From: Hyphomicrobiaceae bacterium UBA2767
GTDB lineage: Bacteria; Pseudomonadota; Alphaproteobacteria; Rhizobiales; Methyloligellaceae
NCBI GenBank assembly: GCA_002352635.1
Contig: DEIT01000159.1
Span: 1 to 11,112, forward strand
Length of the DNA stretch: 11,112 bases
Direction: 5' to 3'
The position numbers and the translations under genes were made by a program. Position 1 is the stretch's first letter. Every line of letters begins with the position of its first letter. Shown piece by piece: positions 1 through 7,166 of this stretch. Under the pieces are notes generated by a model, which was not told where the DNA came from, made no database searches, and saw nothing but the letters and a program-made list of their open reading frames with translations.

Positions 1-7
1 CATGCGA

Positions 8-24
8 ATTGTGCAGAGCACAAT
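8..24. promoter_or_regulatory. Perfect 7-bp palindrome, candidate operator of LysR type
   Basis: The sequence ATTGTGC-AGA-GCACAAT is a perfect inverted repeat with 7-bp arms and a 3-bp centre. It contains a T-N11-A core, the usual recognition format of LysR-type regulators, and a related half (TTTTGCAC) follows at 28-35. No T-run follows on either strand, so a terminator for the formate dehydrogenase operon is unlikely. It lies about 60 bp before a possible small ORF on the plus strand. It does not resemble the TGGT/ACCA operators elsewhere in the window, so a different regulator would be involved. The assignment to LysR is inference. Confidence 0.4.
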
Positions 25-83
25 AGATTTTGCACTGAAACTATAGGATTTTGGTGCCACATTAGGAGCGGAGGAGAACCGAA

Positions 84-152
84 ATGTGTTCAACGCAAGA
101 TATCTGCGCCGTCACCATCTCAAGGCACGCGGTTTCAGATGCCGGCTGTTGA
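84..152 (+). CDS. Possible 22-residue small ORF with a strong ribosome binding site
   Basis: An ATG at 84 is preceded by GGAGGAG at 70-76, a near-ideal Shine-Dalgarno sequence with a 7-nt spacer. The frame stays open for 22 codons and stops with TGA at 150-152. The peptide begins MCSTQDICAV and has cysteines at residues 2, 8 and 22. It runs convergently toward the end of the formate dehydrogenase operon, with 34 bp between the two stops. I recognise no family. It could be a leader-type peptide, the remnant of a truncated gene, or a chance ORF. The ribosome binding site is the only real support. Confidence 0.25.
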   Translation: MCSTQDICAVTISRHAVSDAGC

Positions 153-186
153 CGGACCTCACGGAGATTCGCGCTGAGCGCAAACC

Positions 187-2967
187 CTACTCGGCAGCCT
201 CCATGGCTGCGGTGGCCGGTTCCACCCGGGCGGCGCAGAATTTGAACTCGGGGATTTTCCCGTAAGGATCAAGCTGCGGGTTGGTGAGCAGGTTCGCTGC
301 CGCTTCGGCAAAGCAGAACGGAATGAAGACCATCCCTTCGGGAATGTCCCGGTCCTGGCGCACCTTCAGCGTTATCTCTCCACGCCGCGTTGTCACGGTG
401 ACGTAGCTGCCGGGCTCGATGCCGAGCTTCCTGATATCGTGCTTGTTCAGTCCCGCAACAGCTTCCGGTTCAAGGCTGTCAAGGCGGTCGGCGCGGCGCG
501 TCATGGCGCCCGTGTGCCAATGCTCAAGCATACGGCCCGTTGACAGAACCATGGGATAGGCGTCGTCCGGCAGCTCGTCGGGCGGAACGATATCGGCGGG
601 CACGATTTTCGCCCGGCCGCTTGCAGTTGGGAAACCTTGCGAGAAAATGATCTCGTTGCCGGGTTTGTCAGGTGCATCGCATGGATAGGTCACTGCGTCC
701 TCACGGTCGAGCCGTTCCCATGTGATGTTGTTCAAAGACGGCATCACCTGCGCCATTTCCGCGAACACATCGCTGGGATGGGAGTAACGCCAGTCGAGCC
801 CGACACGGTTTGCGATTTCCTGCACCAGCATCCAGTCCTGACGCACTTCGCCCGGCGGATCGATCACCGGACGGCACATCTGCACCTCGCGATTGGTGTT
901 TGTGAACGTCCCCCACTTCTCAGCATGAGCCGACGCGGGAAGAACGACATCGGCGTGCCATGCGGTTTCGGTGAGGAAAATGTCCTGAACCACCAGGTGC
1001 TCGAGCTTTGCCAGCGCCTCACGCGCATGAGCCTGATCGGGATCGGACATGGCCGGGTTTTCGCCCAGGATGTACATGGCCTTGATTTCATCCTCGAGGA
1101 TCGCATTGACGATTTCGACGACGGTCAGACCGCGCTTGGGATCAAGCTCAGTACCCCAGAACTCCTGATACTGATCTCGGATCTCCGGGTCTTCAACCGA
1201 CTTGTAATCGGGGTAGACGAGAGGAATGAGCCCCGCGTCGGATGCGCCTTGCACATTGTTCTGCCCTCGCAACGGGTGCAGCCCGGTACCCGGGCGTCCC
1301 ACCTGCCCCGTTATCAGCGCCAGAGCAATCAGGCAGCGTGAATTGTCAGTCCCGTGAATATGCTGCGAGATTCCCATACCCCAAAATATGAGGGAACGGT
1401 TCGACGTGGCATAGAGGCGCGCCACCTGCTTGATGGTCTCAGAGGGTATGCCGCATACATCTTCCATTTCCTCAGGCGGAAACTTCTTGATGTTTTCCTT
1501 CAGCGCGTCAAAGCCTTCCGTGTTCGCCTGAACATATTGGAGGTCATACAACTCCTCCTCGATGATCGTGTGCAGCATGCCGTTGAGCAGTGCCACATCG
1601 GTGCCGGGCTTGAACTGCAACACGTGTGTCGCATGACGCCCGAGGCCCATCTTCTGGCCCCGCGGATCAATAACAATCAGCTCTTTGCCCTGCTTGGCTG
1701 CATTCTTGAGGAATGTCGCCGCAACGGGATGATTTTCCGCCGGCCGGGCGCCGATGACGATGATGCAGTCTGAATCCTTTGCCGAGGTGAAAGGCGCTGT
1801 CACCGCGCCTGAATTAACCCCCTCCATGAGGGCGGCAACAGACGAGGCGTGGCATAACCGCGTACAGTGGTCGACATTGTTTGTGGCGAAGCCCTGCCGG
1901 ATCAGCTTCTGGAACAGATACGCTTCTTCATTGGAACATTTCGCCGAACCAAAGCCCGCCATCGCCGAGGGCCCGTTTGCCTCAAACACCTGCTTCAGAC
2001 CTCCAGCGGCCTTTTCAAGCGCTTCTTCCCACGTTGCCTCGCGGAAGACGGTCAGGACGTCTTCATCGCGCAGGTTCATCTTTGGGTTTTTGGGTGAGTC
2101 GTCACGCCGTATGAGAGGTTTCGTCAGCCGATCGGGGTGGTAGATGTAGTCGAAACCAAATCGTCCCTTGACGCATAGCCGGTTGTTATTTGCCGGTCCG
2201 TCACGCCCGTCGACATAGAGAATCTTATCGTCTTTGACATGCACTGTCGTCTGACAGCCCACTCCGCAATAGGGACACAGTGTTTCGACCGAACGGTCCT
2301 CGAATTCCGTGCGCACGCCCGTCTCATCAAGCAGATTTGCTTCCATCAGCGCACCGGTCGGGCACGCCTGCACACATTCGCCGCACGCGACACATGTGGA
2401 ACCGCCCATACCGTCATCAAAATCGAATACGATCTTGGAACCATGGCCGCGATAGGCCATGCCGATGACGTCATTCACCTGAACCTCGCGGCAGGCGCGA
2501 ACGCACAGGTTGCAATGAATGCAGGCGTCGAGATTGACCGAGATGGCGGTATGCGTGACGTCTGAGCTTGGTTGGCCACGTTCAGGAAAACGGCTCACGG
2601 GCTTCACACCCATGTCATCAACCCACGTCCAGAACTTTGAGTTCGGATCGTGCGCGTCCTCACGCTTCGGCTGGTCTGAAATCAGCAGTTCGAAAACCAT
2701 CTCGCGCGCTTGTTTGGCGCGTTCCGTGGCGGTGTTGACCTTCATGCCTTCGGAAGGCGTGCGAATACAGGAGGCGGCGAGCACGCGCTCACCTTCAATC
2801 TCGACCATGCAGGCGCGGCAATTGCCGTCGGGCCGGTAGCCGGGAGCATCGAGGTAGCACAGATGTGGTATGCGCGTGCCCTCGCGTTTTGCCACCTGCC
2901 AGATGGTTTCCTCCGGCTCCGCCTCAACCTGTTTGCCGTCGAGTTCGAACTTGATCCGCTCACTCAT
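187..2967 (-). CDS. fdh1A: NAD-dependent formate dehydrogenase, alpha (catalytic) subunit, FDH1-type
   Basis: This is the catalytic subunit of a cytoplasmic formate dehydrogenase that oxidises formate to CO2 at a molybdo- or tungstopterin centre. The 926-residue protein starts with a plant-type [2Fe-2S] domain (C37, C50, C53, C67). A two-cluster ferredoxin domain follows (C149/152/155/159 and C192/195/198/202), then the [4Fe-4S] site of the pterin domain (C231, C234, C238, C265). The metal ligand is C372, followed by H373 (RLCH), and the substrate arginine is R567 in PLRGQNNVQGA. The dinucleotide-binding C-terminal domain carries TGRMLEHWHTGAMTRR near 810-825. Cysteine replaces the selenocysteine of E. 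coli FdhF. No cysteines lie between 67 and 149, so the His-Cys3 cluster of NuoG is absent. The ATG at 2967 overlaps the beta-subunit stop by 4 bp and has GAGG 7 nt upstream. Molybdenum versus tungsten cannot be read from the sequence. Confidence 0.93.
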   Translation of the reverse strand: MSERIKFELDGKQVEAEPEETIWQVAKREGTRIPHLCYLDAPGYRPDGNCRACMVEIEGERVLAASCIRTPSEGMKVNTATERAKQAREMVFELLISDQPKREDAHDPNSKFWTWVDDMGVKPVSRFPERGQPSSDVTHTAISVNLDACIHCNLCVRACREVQVNDVIGMAYRGHGSKIVFDFDDGMGGSTCVACGECVQACPTGALMEANLLDETGVRTEFEDRSVETLCPYCGVGCQTTVHVKDDKILYVDGRDGPANNNRLCVKGRFGFDYIYHPDRLTKPLIRRDDSPKNPKMNLRDEDVLTVFREATWEEALEKAAGGLKQVFEANGPSAMAGFGSAKCSNEEAYLFQKLIRQGFATNNVDHCTRLCHASSVAALMEGVNSGAVTAPFTSAKDSDCIIVIGARPAENHPVAATFLKNAAKQGKELIVIDPRGQKMGLGRHATHVLQFKPGTDVALLNGMLHTIIEEELYDLQYVQANTEGFDALKENIKKFPPEEMEDVCGIPSETIKQVARLYATSNRSLIFWGMGISQHIHGTDNSRCLIALALITGQVGRPGTGLHPLRGQNNVQGASDAGLIPLVYPDYKSVEDPEIRDQYQEFWGTELDPKRGLTVVEIVNAILEDEIKAMYILGENPAMSDPDQAHAREALAKLEHLVVQDIFLTETAWHADVVLPASAHAEKWGTFTNTNREVQMCRPVIDPPGEVRQDWMLVQEIANRVGLDWRYSHPSDVFAEMAQVMPSLNNITWERLDREDAVTYPCDAPDKPGNEIIFSQGFPTASGRAKIVPADIVPPDELPDDAYPMVLSTGRMLEHWHTGAMTRRADRLDSLEPEAVAGLNKHDIRKLGIEPGSYVTVTTRRGEITLKVRQDRDIPEGMVFIPFCFAEAAANLLTNPQLDPYGKIPEFKFCAARVEPATAAMEAAE

Positions 2968-4670
2968 TTCAGATCCTCTGGAAAGAATTTCACTACGCTG
3001 CGCAGCGGATTTGGAGCAGCCTGACCAAGCCCGCAGATGGAGGCATCGGCCATGACGCAGGATAAGTCCTCCAGCATCTCAGGGTCCCATACACCGTCCG
3101 ACATCAACTTGACCGCTTTTTCCGTCCCGTTGCGGCAGGGTGTGCATTGACCGCAGCTTTCATCTTCAAAGAACTTCATCAGGTTCAACGCCACATCCTT
3201 CATGTCATCCTTGTCCGACAGGATGACGACAGCATGGGAACCCACAAAACAGCCATGCTCTTCCAGCTTGCCGAAATCGAGCGGAATGTCGGCCATGGAT
3301 TCAGGCAGGATGCCGCCAGAAGCACCGCCCGGCAGGTAGCCCTTGAAGCTGTGCCCGTCGAGCATTCCGCCACAATGGTCTTCAACCAGCTCTCGTGCCG
3401 TTGTGCCGGCTGCCACGAGCTTGACGCCAGGTTCCTTGACCCGGCCGGAAACCGAATAGCTGCGCAGTCCTTGCGCACCGTTTTTTCCTTGTGAAGCAAA
3501 CCACTCCGCGCCGTTCTTGATAATATCCGGAATCCAGTAGAGCGTCTCGACATTGTTGACCAGCGTGGGTCGATCGAAGATGCCGACCTGCGCCACATAA
3601 GGCGGCCGGTGGCGTGGCAGGCCGCGCTTGCCCTCTATGGACTCGATCATCGCCGACTCTTCCCCGCAGATATAAGCACCCGCACCACGGCGGAGATAAA
3701 TCTTGGTGTAATCTGCCAGCCCGGCGATCTCGACGGCGGCAATCTCTTTCAGCAGAATTTCACGTGCTGCCGGGTATTCATCACGCAAATAAATGTAAAC
3801 GGCATCTGCCTCGACTGCCCAGGCACCGATCAGCATGCCTTCGAGGAAAGCGTGCGGATTTGTTTCGAGATAATAGCGGTCCTTGAACGTGCCAGGCTCG
3901 CCTTCATCCGCATTGACGGCCATCAGCCGCGGCTTGGCTTCTGCACGCACGAACCCCCATTTGCGCCCTGTTGGAAAACCCGCACCGCCCAAGCCTCGTA
4001 GACCAGAGTCGGATAGGAGATCAATGACATTTTCAACACTCTTCTCGCCGGAAAAGCATTGTTTTAGAACGCTGTAGCCACCTTCTTTCTCATAAGACTT
4101 GAAGTTCGTATATGACGGGACGTCGGGATGTAGATGCCCCTCTGCGACCGTCTTCAAAACATCGTCGGCACTGACGCGATCGAGATGCTTGTGGCCCGCC
4201 TCGCAAACGGGGGCGGTATCGCACCGTCCCATACAAGGCGCGCGCAGGATACGCACGCCGTCCGGTGCGGCCTTTTCCAGTTCAGCAATCACCTGTTCGG
4301 CGCCAGCCATCATGCAGCTCAGGGAGTCGCACACCCGCACTGTCACGGATGCCGGGCGTTCCTCCCCATCCCGCACGATGTCAAAGTGAGCGTAGAAGGA
4401 TGCCACTTCATAGACTTCCGCCATGGGAATACGAAGCTCCTCACCGAGCGCCTGGAGATGCCCCGACGGCAGGCAGCCTTCCGCGTCCTGAATGAGATGC
4501 AGATACTCGATCAGCAGATCACGCTGGCGCGGCCGGTCGCCCAGCAGCTTGGCCACCGCTTCGCGCTCAGGATCTCTGAGCAAGCGTCCTTTGGGAAAGA
4601 CCGGTGCCTTGCGGCGACCCGACCCGGGATGAATTCGACGGTCTTCGCCGCCGTTCGACATATCGTTCAT
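2964..4670 (-). CDS. fdh1B: NAD-dependent formate dehydrogenase, beta (diaphorase) subunit, NuoE-NuoF fusion
   Basis: This subunit takes electrons from the alpha subunit and reduces NAD+ through FMN. Residues about 30-185 form a NuoE-like thioredoxin-fold domain with a [2Fe-2S] set (C114, C119, C146, C150). Residues about 200-568 are NuoF-like. They show GLGGAGFPTGRKW at 226-238, NADEGEPGTFKDR at 253-265, a glycine-rich stretch with CGEES at 329-353, and a [4Fe-4S] site (C506, C509, C512, C546). The NuoE and NuoF parts are fused, as in the Methylobacterium extorquens FDH1 beta subunit of similar length. Complex I is excluded because the partner carries a formate dehydrogenase active site. Both ends overlap the neighbouring genes by 4 bp (ATGA). 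The start has only a weak TAGG upstream, so translation probably depends on coupling to the ligase alpha gene. Confidence 0.92.
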   Translation of the reverse strand: MNDMSNGGEDRRIHPGSGRRKAPVFPKGRLLRDPEREAVAKLLGDRPRQRDLLIEYLHLIQDAEGCLPSGHLQALGEELRIPMAEVYEVASFYAHFDIVRDGEERPASVTVRVCDSLSCMMAGAEQVIAELEKAAPDGVRILRAPCMGRCDTAPVCEAGHKHLDRVSADDVLKTVAEGHLHPDVPSYTNFKSYEKEGGYSVLKQCFSGEKSVENVIDLLSDSGLRGLGGAGFPTGRKWGFVRAEAKPRLMAVNADEGEPGTFKDRYYLETNPHAFLEGMLIGAWAVEADAVYIYLRDEYPAAREILLKEIAAVEIAGLADYTKIYLRRGAGAYICGEESAMIESIEGKRGLPRHRPPYVAQVGIFDRPTLVNNVETLYWIPDIIKNGAEWFASQGKNGAQGLRSYSVSGRVKEPGVKLVAAGTTARELVEDHCGGMLDGHSFKGYLPGGASGGILPESMADIPLDFGKLEEHGCFVGSHAVVILSDKDDMKDVALNLMKFFEDESCGQCTPCRNGTEKAVKLMSDGVWDPEMLEDLSCVMADASICGLGQAAPNPLRSVVKFFPEDLK

Positions 4671-5551
4671 GTGCCTAGATTATTCATTGACTGGCGCATC
4701 GTCTCCGCCACCTGGTGCGGATTCGGCGCAATCTGGACGCCGGCAGCACGCAGCGCCTTTATTTTCTGATTGGCATCAGCACGGCCAAAAAGCGTAAGAG
4801 TGCCCGCATGCCCCATGCGCCGCTCCGGCGGCGCGTGGCGCCCCGCGACCAGGGCCACAACTGGCTTGGCCGATTTTGCGGACTTCAAATAATCAGCCGC
4901 CATTTCTTCTTCTGCTCCTCCGATTTCACCGATGAGAATGATTCCGTGCGTTTCGGGATCATCCATAAAGAGTTCAATGCATTCCACAAACCCAATACCG
5001 TGTACAGGATCGCCGCCGATGCCAACGGTCGTTGACTGACCGAGCCCCGCAGCACTCGTCTGGGCGACAATCTCACTGGTCAATGTTGCTGACCGCGACA
5101 CAATTCCAATCGACCCGGGCCGTTCATGTGCTGTCGCCATTACGCCAAGTTTGCACGCTTTTGGCGTCAGTACGCCTTGTGAGTTGGGTCCAATCAGGCT
5201 TGTCTTTGATCCCTCCAAGGCATCTTTGACGCGAACCATGTCCAGCACCGGTACGCGTTCGGTCACGCACACAACCACCGGCACTTCTGCTTCGATGGCT
5301 TCGATCATGGCGTCAGCGGCATTTGACGGAGGGACGAAAATAATCGATGCGCTGGCGCTGGTTTCGGAAACCGCATCGCGCACGCTGTCAAAAATCGGCA
5401 CGTCGAGATGGTGCGTACCGCCCTTTCCAGGACGCACGCCGCCAACCACGCGGGTCCCGTAGGCCATGGCACGTTCAATATGATAGGAGGCCGCCCGTCC
5501 CGTCATACCCTGGCAAATCACCGCCGTTTCTGGCCCAACAAGGATCGCCAT
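4667..5551 (-). CDS. sucD: NDP-forming acid-CoA ligase, alpha subunit (SucD family, substrate uncertain)
   Basis: This is the CoA-binding, phosphohistidine subunit of a succinyl-CoA synthetase-type ligase. It works with the beta subunit to form an acyl-CoA from a carboxylate, CoA and ATP or GTP. The N-terminal CoA-binding domain has CQGMTGR and VVGGVRPGKGG (about 13-45). The catalytic histidine is H248 in RRMGHAG, and VGIGGDP and IGEIGG are the usual ligase motifs. In place of the GPNC(P/A)G of SucD and MtkB it has GPNSQG at 121-126, so the active-site-region cysteine is a serine. SRSATLT also replaces SRSGTLT. The upstream junction reads GTGATG. I chose the ATG at 5549-5551 because GGAGG lies 7 nt before it; GTG at 5552-5554 would add one residue. 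No TCA-cycle genes adjoin, so a dedicated catabolic paralogue is likelier than the housekeeping enzyme. Confidence 0.85.
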   Translation of the reverse strand: MAILVGPETAVICQGMTGRAASYHIERAMAYGTRVVGGVRPGKGGTHHLDVPIFDSVRDAVSETSASASIIFVPPSNAADAMIEAIEAEVPVVVCVTERVPVLDMVRVKDALEGSKTSLIGPNSQGVLTPKACKLGVMATAHERPGSIGIVSRSATLTSEIVAQTSAAGLGQSTTVGIGGDPVHGIGFVECIELFMDDPETHGIILIGEIGGAEEEMAADYLKSAKSAKPVVALVAGRHAPPERRMGHAGTLTLFGRADANQKIKALRAAGVQIAPNPHQVAETMRQSMNNLGT

Positions 5552-6726
5552 CACGCTGCCTCCGTCCGCACGAGGGCCATTACGCGTTCGATTGCGTCGC
5601 CCATGTCCTGGGCTTCAACGTATGAAATGCCGTAGTTGCGCAGCAGGGTGTGGCCGTAGGCTGCGTTGTTTCCCGCGAAGCGCACAACGATAGGAACGGT
5701 CCGATCATTCCGCTTCATTGAAACGCCCACACCTTCCGCAATCGTGTCGCACCGCTGCATTCCGCCACCATGCACATTGATGAGAACCGCCTTGACGTTT
5801 GGATTTGACATCAGGAGGTCAAACCCACCGGCAATATCGAGGCTTGTCGCCGTTGTCCGGATATCCATGAAATTAGCTGGAGTGCCGCCCGCGTCGCTCA
5901 GCATATCGTGCGTGGCCAGGGCAAGTCCGGCGCCGTTCACAACAACGCCAATATCGCCATCCATACGCACATAGTTGATTTCGTTTTCCTGAGCCTGCAG
6001 CTCCACCGGATCAAGCTCATCTCTGTCGTGCAAATTTTTGAAGTCGGGATGACGGAACAAGGCATTGTCGTCGAGTACCATTTTCACATCGAGCGCAACC
6101 AGGTCGTTATCAGCCGTTACCGCCAAAGGATTAATCTCGATCAGGCTTGCGTCACTCTCAATAAACGCATTCACCAGCTTCTCGAACAATGAGACGCCCT
6201 TGGCGATGAGCGGTCCGGTCAGGTCGAGTTTTCTGGCAAACGCCTTGAACGAACCCTCTACCGGAATGCCATCTGGTTTAAGAAGCAGCGTTTTTACGAT
6301 CGACGCATCGGCAGCGGCACGTTCTTCTATATCCTCGCCACCCTGTTGAGCCCCAATCAGTGCGACCCGTCCCGTTTGTCTGTCGACGAGTATAGCCAGG
6401 TAAATATCCCGCTCGGAACTGACCGCTTCCTCAACATAGACAGCCTGCACTGAACGTCCCTCCGGGCCGGTCTGATCGGTTACAAGCGTCTGTCCAAGCA
6501 ATTCATCGGCTGCCTGCCTGACACCAGTAACGGAGTCGACGATCTTGATGCCGCCAGCGCGCCCGCGCCCACCGGCATGCACCTGTGCCTTCACAACATA
6601 GCGATCTCCCGGAAGCCGGCGGGCTACACCTTCGGCGGCCGACGGAGATTGTGCGACGTCACCGGCAGGCAAAGGCACTCCATACCTGGAAAGAAGGTCC
6701 TTCGCCTGATACTCGTGAAGGTTCAT
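5551..6726 (-). CDS. sucC: NDP-forming acid-CoA ligase, beta subunit (SucC family, substrate uncertain)
   Basis: This is the ATP-grasp nucleotide-binding subunit of the ligase and the first gene of the operon. The start MNLHEYQAKDLL matches the conserved SucC N-terminus and fixes the initiation codon. The ATP-grasp loop VVKAQVHAGGRGRAGG is at 44-59, and metal ligands lie in LIEINPL (E197, N199) and ALDVKM (D213). VNGAGLALATHDM near 263-275 begins the C-terminal ligase domain. The 391-residue length is normal for the family. Two C-terminal motifs are unusual: DIRTTAT at 288-294 replaces the DVGGGA(T/S) of SucC and MtkA, and VHGGGMQRCD at 318-327 replaces the IFGGI-RCD type. The nucleotide and phosphoryl-transfer residues look intact, so the enzyme is probably active on another acid. 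GAGG lies 11 nt before the ATG, a slightly long spacing. Confidence 0.87.
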   Translation of the reverse strand: MNLHEYQAKDLLSRYGVPLPAGDVAQSPSAAEGVARRLPGDRYVVKAQVHAGGRGRAGGIKIVDSVTGVRQAADELLGQTLVTDQTGPEGRSVQAVYVEEAVSSERDIYLAILVDRQTGRVALIGAQQGGEDIEERAAADASIVKTLLLKPDGIPVEGSFKAFARKLDLTGPLIAKGVSLFEKLVNAFIESDASLIEINPLAVTADNDLVALDVKMVLDDNALFRHPDFKNLHDRDELDPVELQAQENEINYVRMDGDIGVVVNGAGLALATHDMLSDAGGTPANFMDIRTTATSLDIAGGFDLLMSNPNVKAVLINVHGGGMQRCDTIAEGVGVSMKRNDRTVPIVVRFAGNNAAYGHTLLRNYGISYVEAQDMGDAIERVMALVRTEAA

Positions 6727-6850
6727 GCCAGCATCTTCCTCACCTCGGGCACATCGCTGTCATTGAATGATATCTTGTGATCATCTCACATGAATACAGC
6801 GACCCATTCCCGGTTTTCAATCATCCCGCAAGTTCAGAGATTGGCCGTTC

Positions 6851-6876
6851 ATGGTATGCCAGATACCATATACCAG
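6851..6876. promoter_or_regulatory. GntR/FCD operator, site 1 (ligase-FDH operon)
   Basis: A perfect inverted repeat, ATGGTAT-GCCAG-ATACCAT, occupies 6851-6869, and a further ATACCA follows at 6870-6875. The outer half-sites TGGT (6852) and ACCA (ending 6875) span 24 bp. ACCA-type half-sites recur at a 7-bp step (GCCA 6858, ACCA 6865, ACCA 6872). The site matches those before tctC and the regulator gene, and TGGT...ACCA is the usual core for FCD-type GntR regulators such as UxuR, PdhR and FadR. It covers the -10 of the minus-strand promoter, which fits repression. Confidence 0.72.
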
Positions 6877-6893
6877 CGGATTTCCCCTGTCGA
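6865..6893 (-). promoter_or_regulatory. Candidate sigma-70 promoter of the ligase-FDH operon
   Basis: Read on the minus strand, a -35 TCGACA (6893-6888) is followed after 17 bp by a -10 TATGGT (6870-6865). These match the consensus at 5/6 and 4/6 positions. Transcription would start near 6858, giving a leader of about 130 nt. The -10 lies inside operator site 1. Confidence 0.5.
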
Positions 6894-6986
6894 GCAGCGT
6901 CGTGGACAGATTGAACAACAGATGTGAGGCAAGCCAAAGGATTTTTGCGGAAAATTGGAACCAGCGAGAGGCGGCCGCGAACGAGA

Positions 6987-7015
6987 TTGCCATTCAATTT
7001 TTATTGGTATACATT
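6987..7015 (+). promoter_or_regulatory. Candidate sigma-70 promoter of the tctCBA operon
   Basis: A -35 TTGCCA (6987-6992) is followed after 17 bp by a -10 TACATT (7010-7015). An alternative extended -10, TGG-TATACA, sits at 7005-7013 with a shorter spacer. Transcription would start near 7022. Either -10 is covered by operator site 2. Confidence 0.5.
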
Positions 7016-7028
7016 AGACCAGATACCA
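7005..7028. promoter_or_regulatory. GntR/FCD operator, site 2 (transporter operon)
   Basis: TGGTAT at 7005-7010 and ATACCA at 7023-7028 bracket a 24-bp site with an extra ACCA at 7018-7021, again 7 bp from the next half-site. Its right half, ACCAGATACCA, aligns with ACCAGATTACCA of site 3 with a single-base difference in length. It overlaps the -10 and the expected transcription start of tctC. This mirrors site 1 on the other strand and suggests joint repression of the two operons. Confidence 0.7.
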
Positions 7029-7166
7029 TTGGGGGCCAAAAACGACCAAAAACAATCACGCCCCTTACCCGGTTGCCGCTTACGGGAATTGGGAATGACA
7101 ATTAAGCACTTTACGTTCTAACGTATTGCCGGGCGCCAAATCGCCCACCACCAAGGGAGGAAGATA

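Larger units (their letters stand above)
6727..7166. other. Divergent intergenic control region
   Basis: This 440-bp stretch separates the ligase-formate dehydrogenase operon from the transporter operon and holds no convincing gene. It contains two divergent sigma-70-like promoters, each overlapped by a TGGT/ACCA operator, and predicted untranslated leaders of roughly 130 nt on the minus side and 145 nt on the plus side. Smaller symmetrical elements lie in the leaders: TGTGA-N5-TCACA at 6776-6790, TACGTT-CT-AACGTA at 7112-7125, and a GGGCG/CGCCC stem at 7131-7146. Confidence 0.75.

Noticed and set aside
171..181. GCGC-rich hairpin as terminator of the formate dehydrogenase operon
   Set aside because: The stem is only 4-5 bp and no T-run follows on the minus strand.
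637..1341. 234-codon plus-strand ORF antisense to the formate dehydrogenase alpha gene
   Set aside because: It has no recognisable domain and no ribosome binding site, and it lies entirely within a well-supported gene; it is an open antisense frame caused by GC-rich codon structure.
187..4670. Fragment of a NADH dehydrogenase (complex I) operon, nuoEFG
   Set aside because: NuoE and NuoF are fused, and the large subunit has the formate dehydrogenase active site (C372-H373, R567) and a full pterin C-terminal domain.
4134..4769. 211-codon plus-strand ORF across the fdh1B/ligase alpha junction
   Set aside because: It has no domain signature and is antisense to two genes with clear motifs and coupled ends.
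5552..5554. GTG start for the ligase alpha gene
   Set aside because: The ATG immediately after it has better spacing from GGAGG (7 nt against 4) and is the commoner codon; the difference is one residue.
4667..6726. Housekeeping TCA-cycle succinyl-CoA synthetase
   Set aside because: No mdh, sucA or sucB adjoin, the genes are coupled to formate dehydrogenase, and two acid-pocket motifs differ; a specialised paralogue is likelier, although the family assignment stands.
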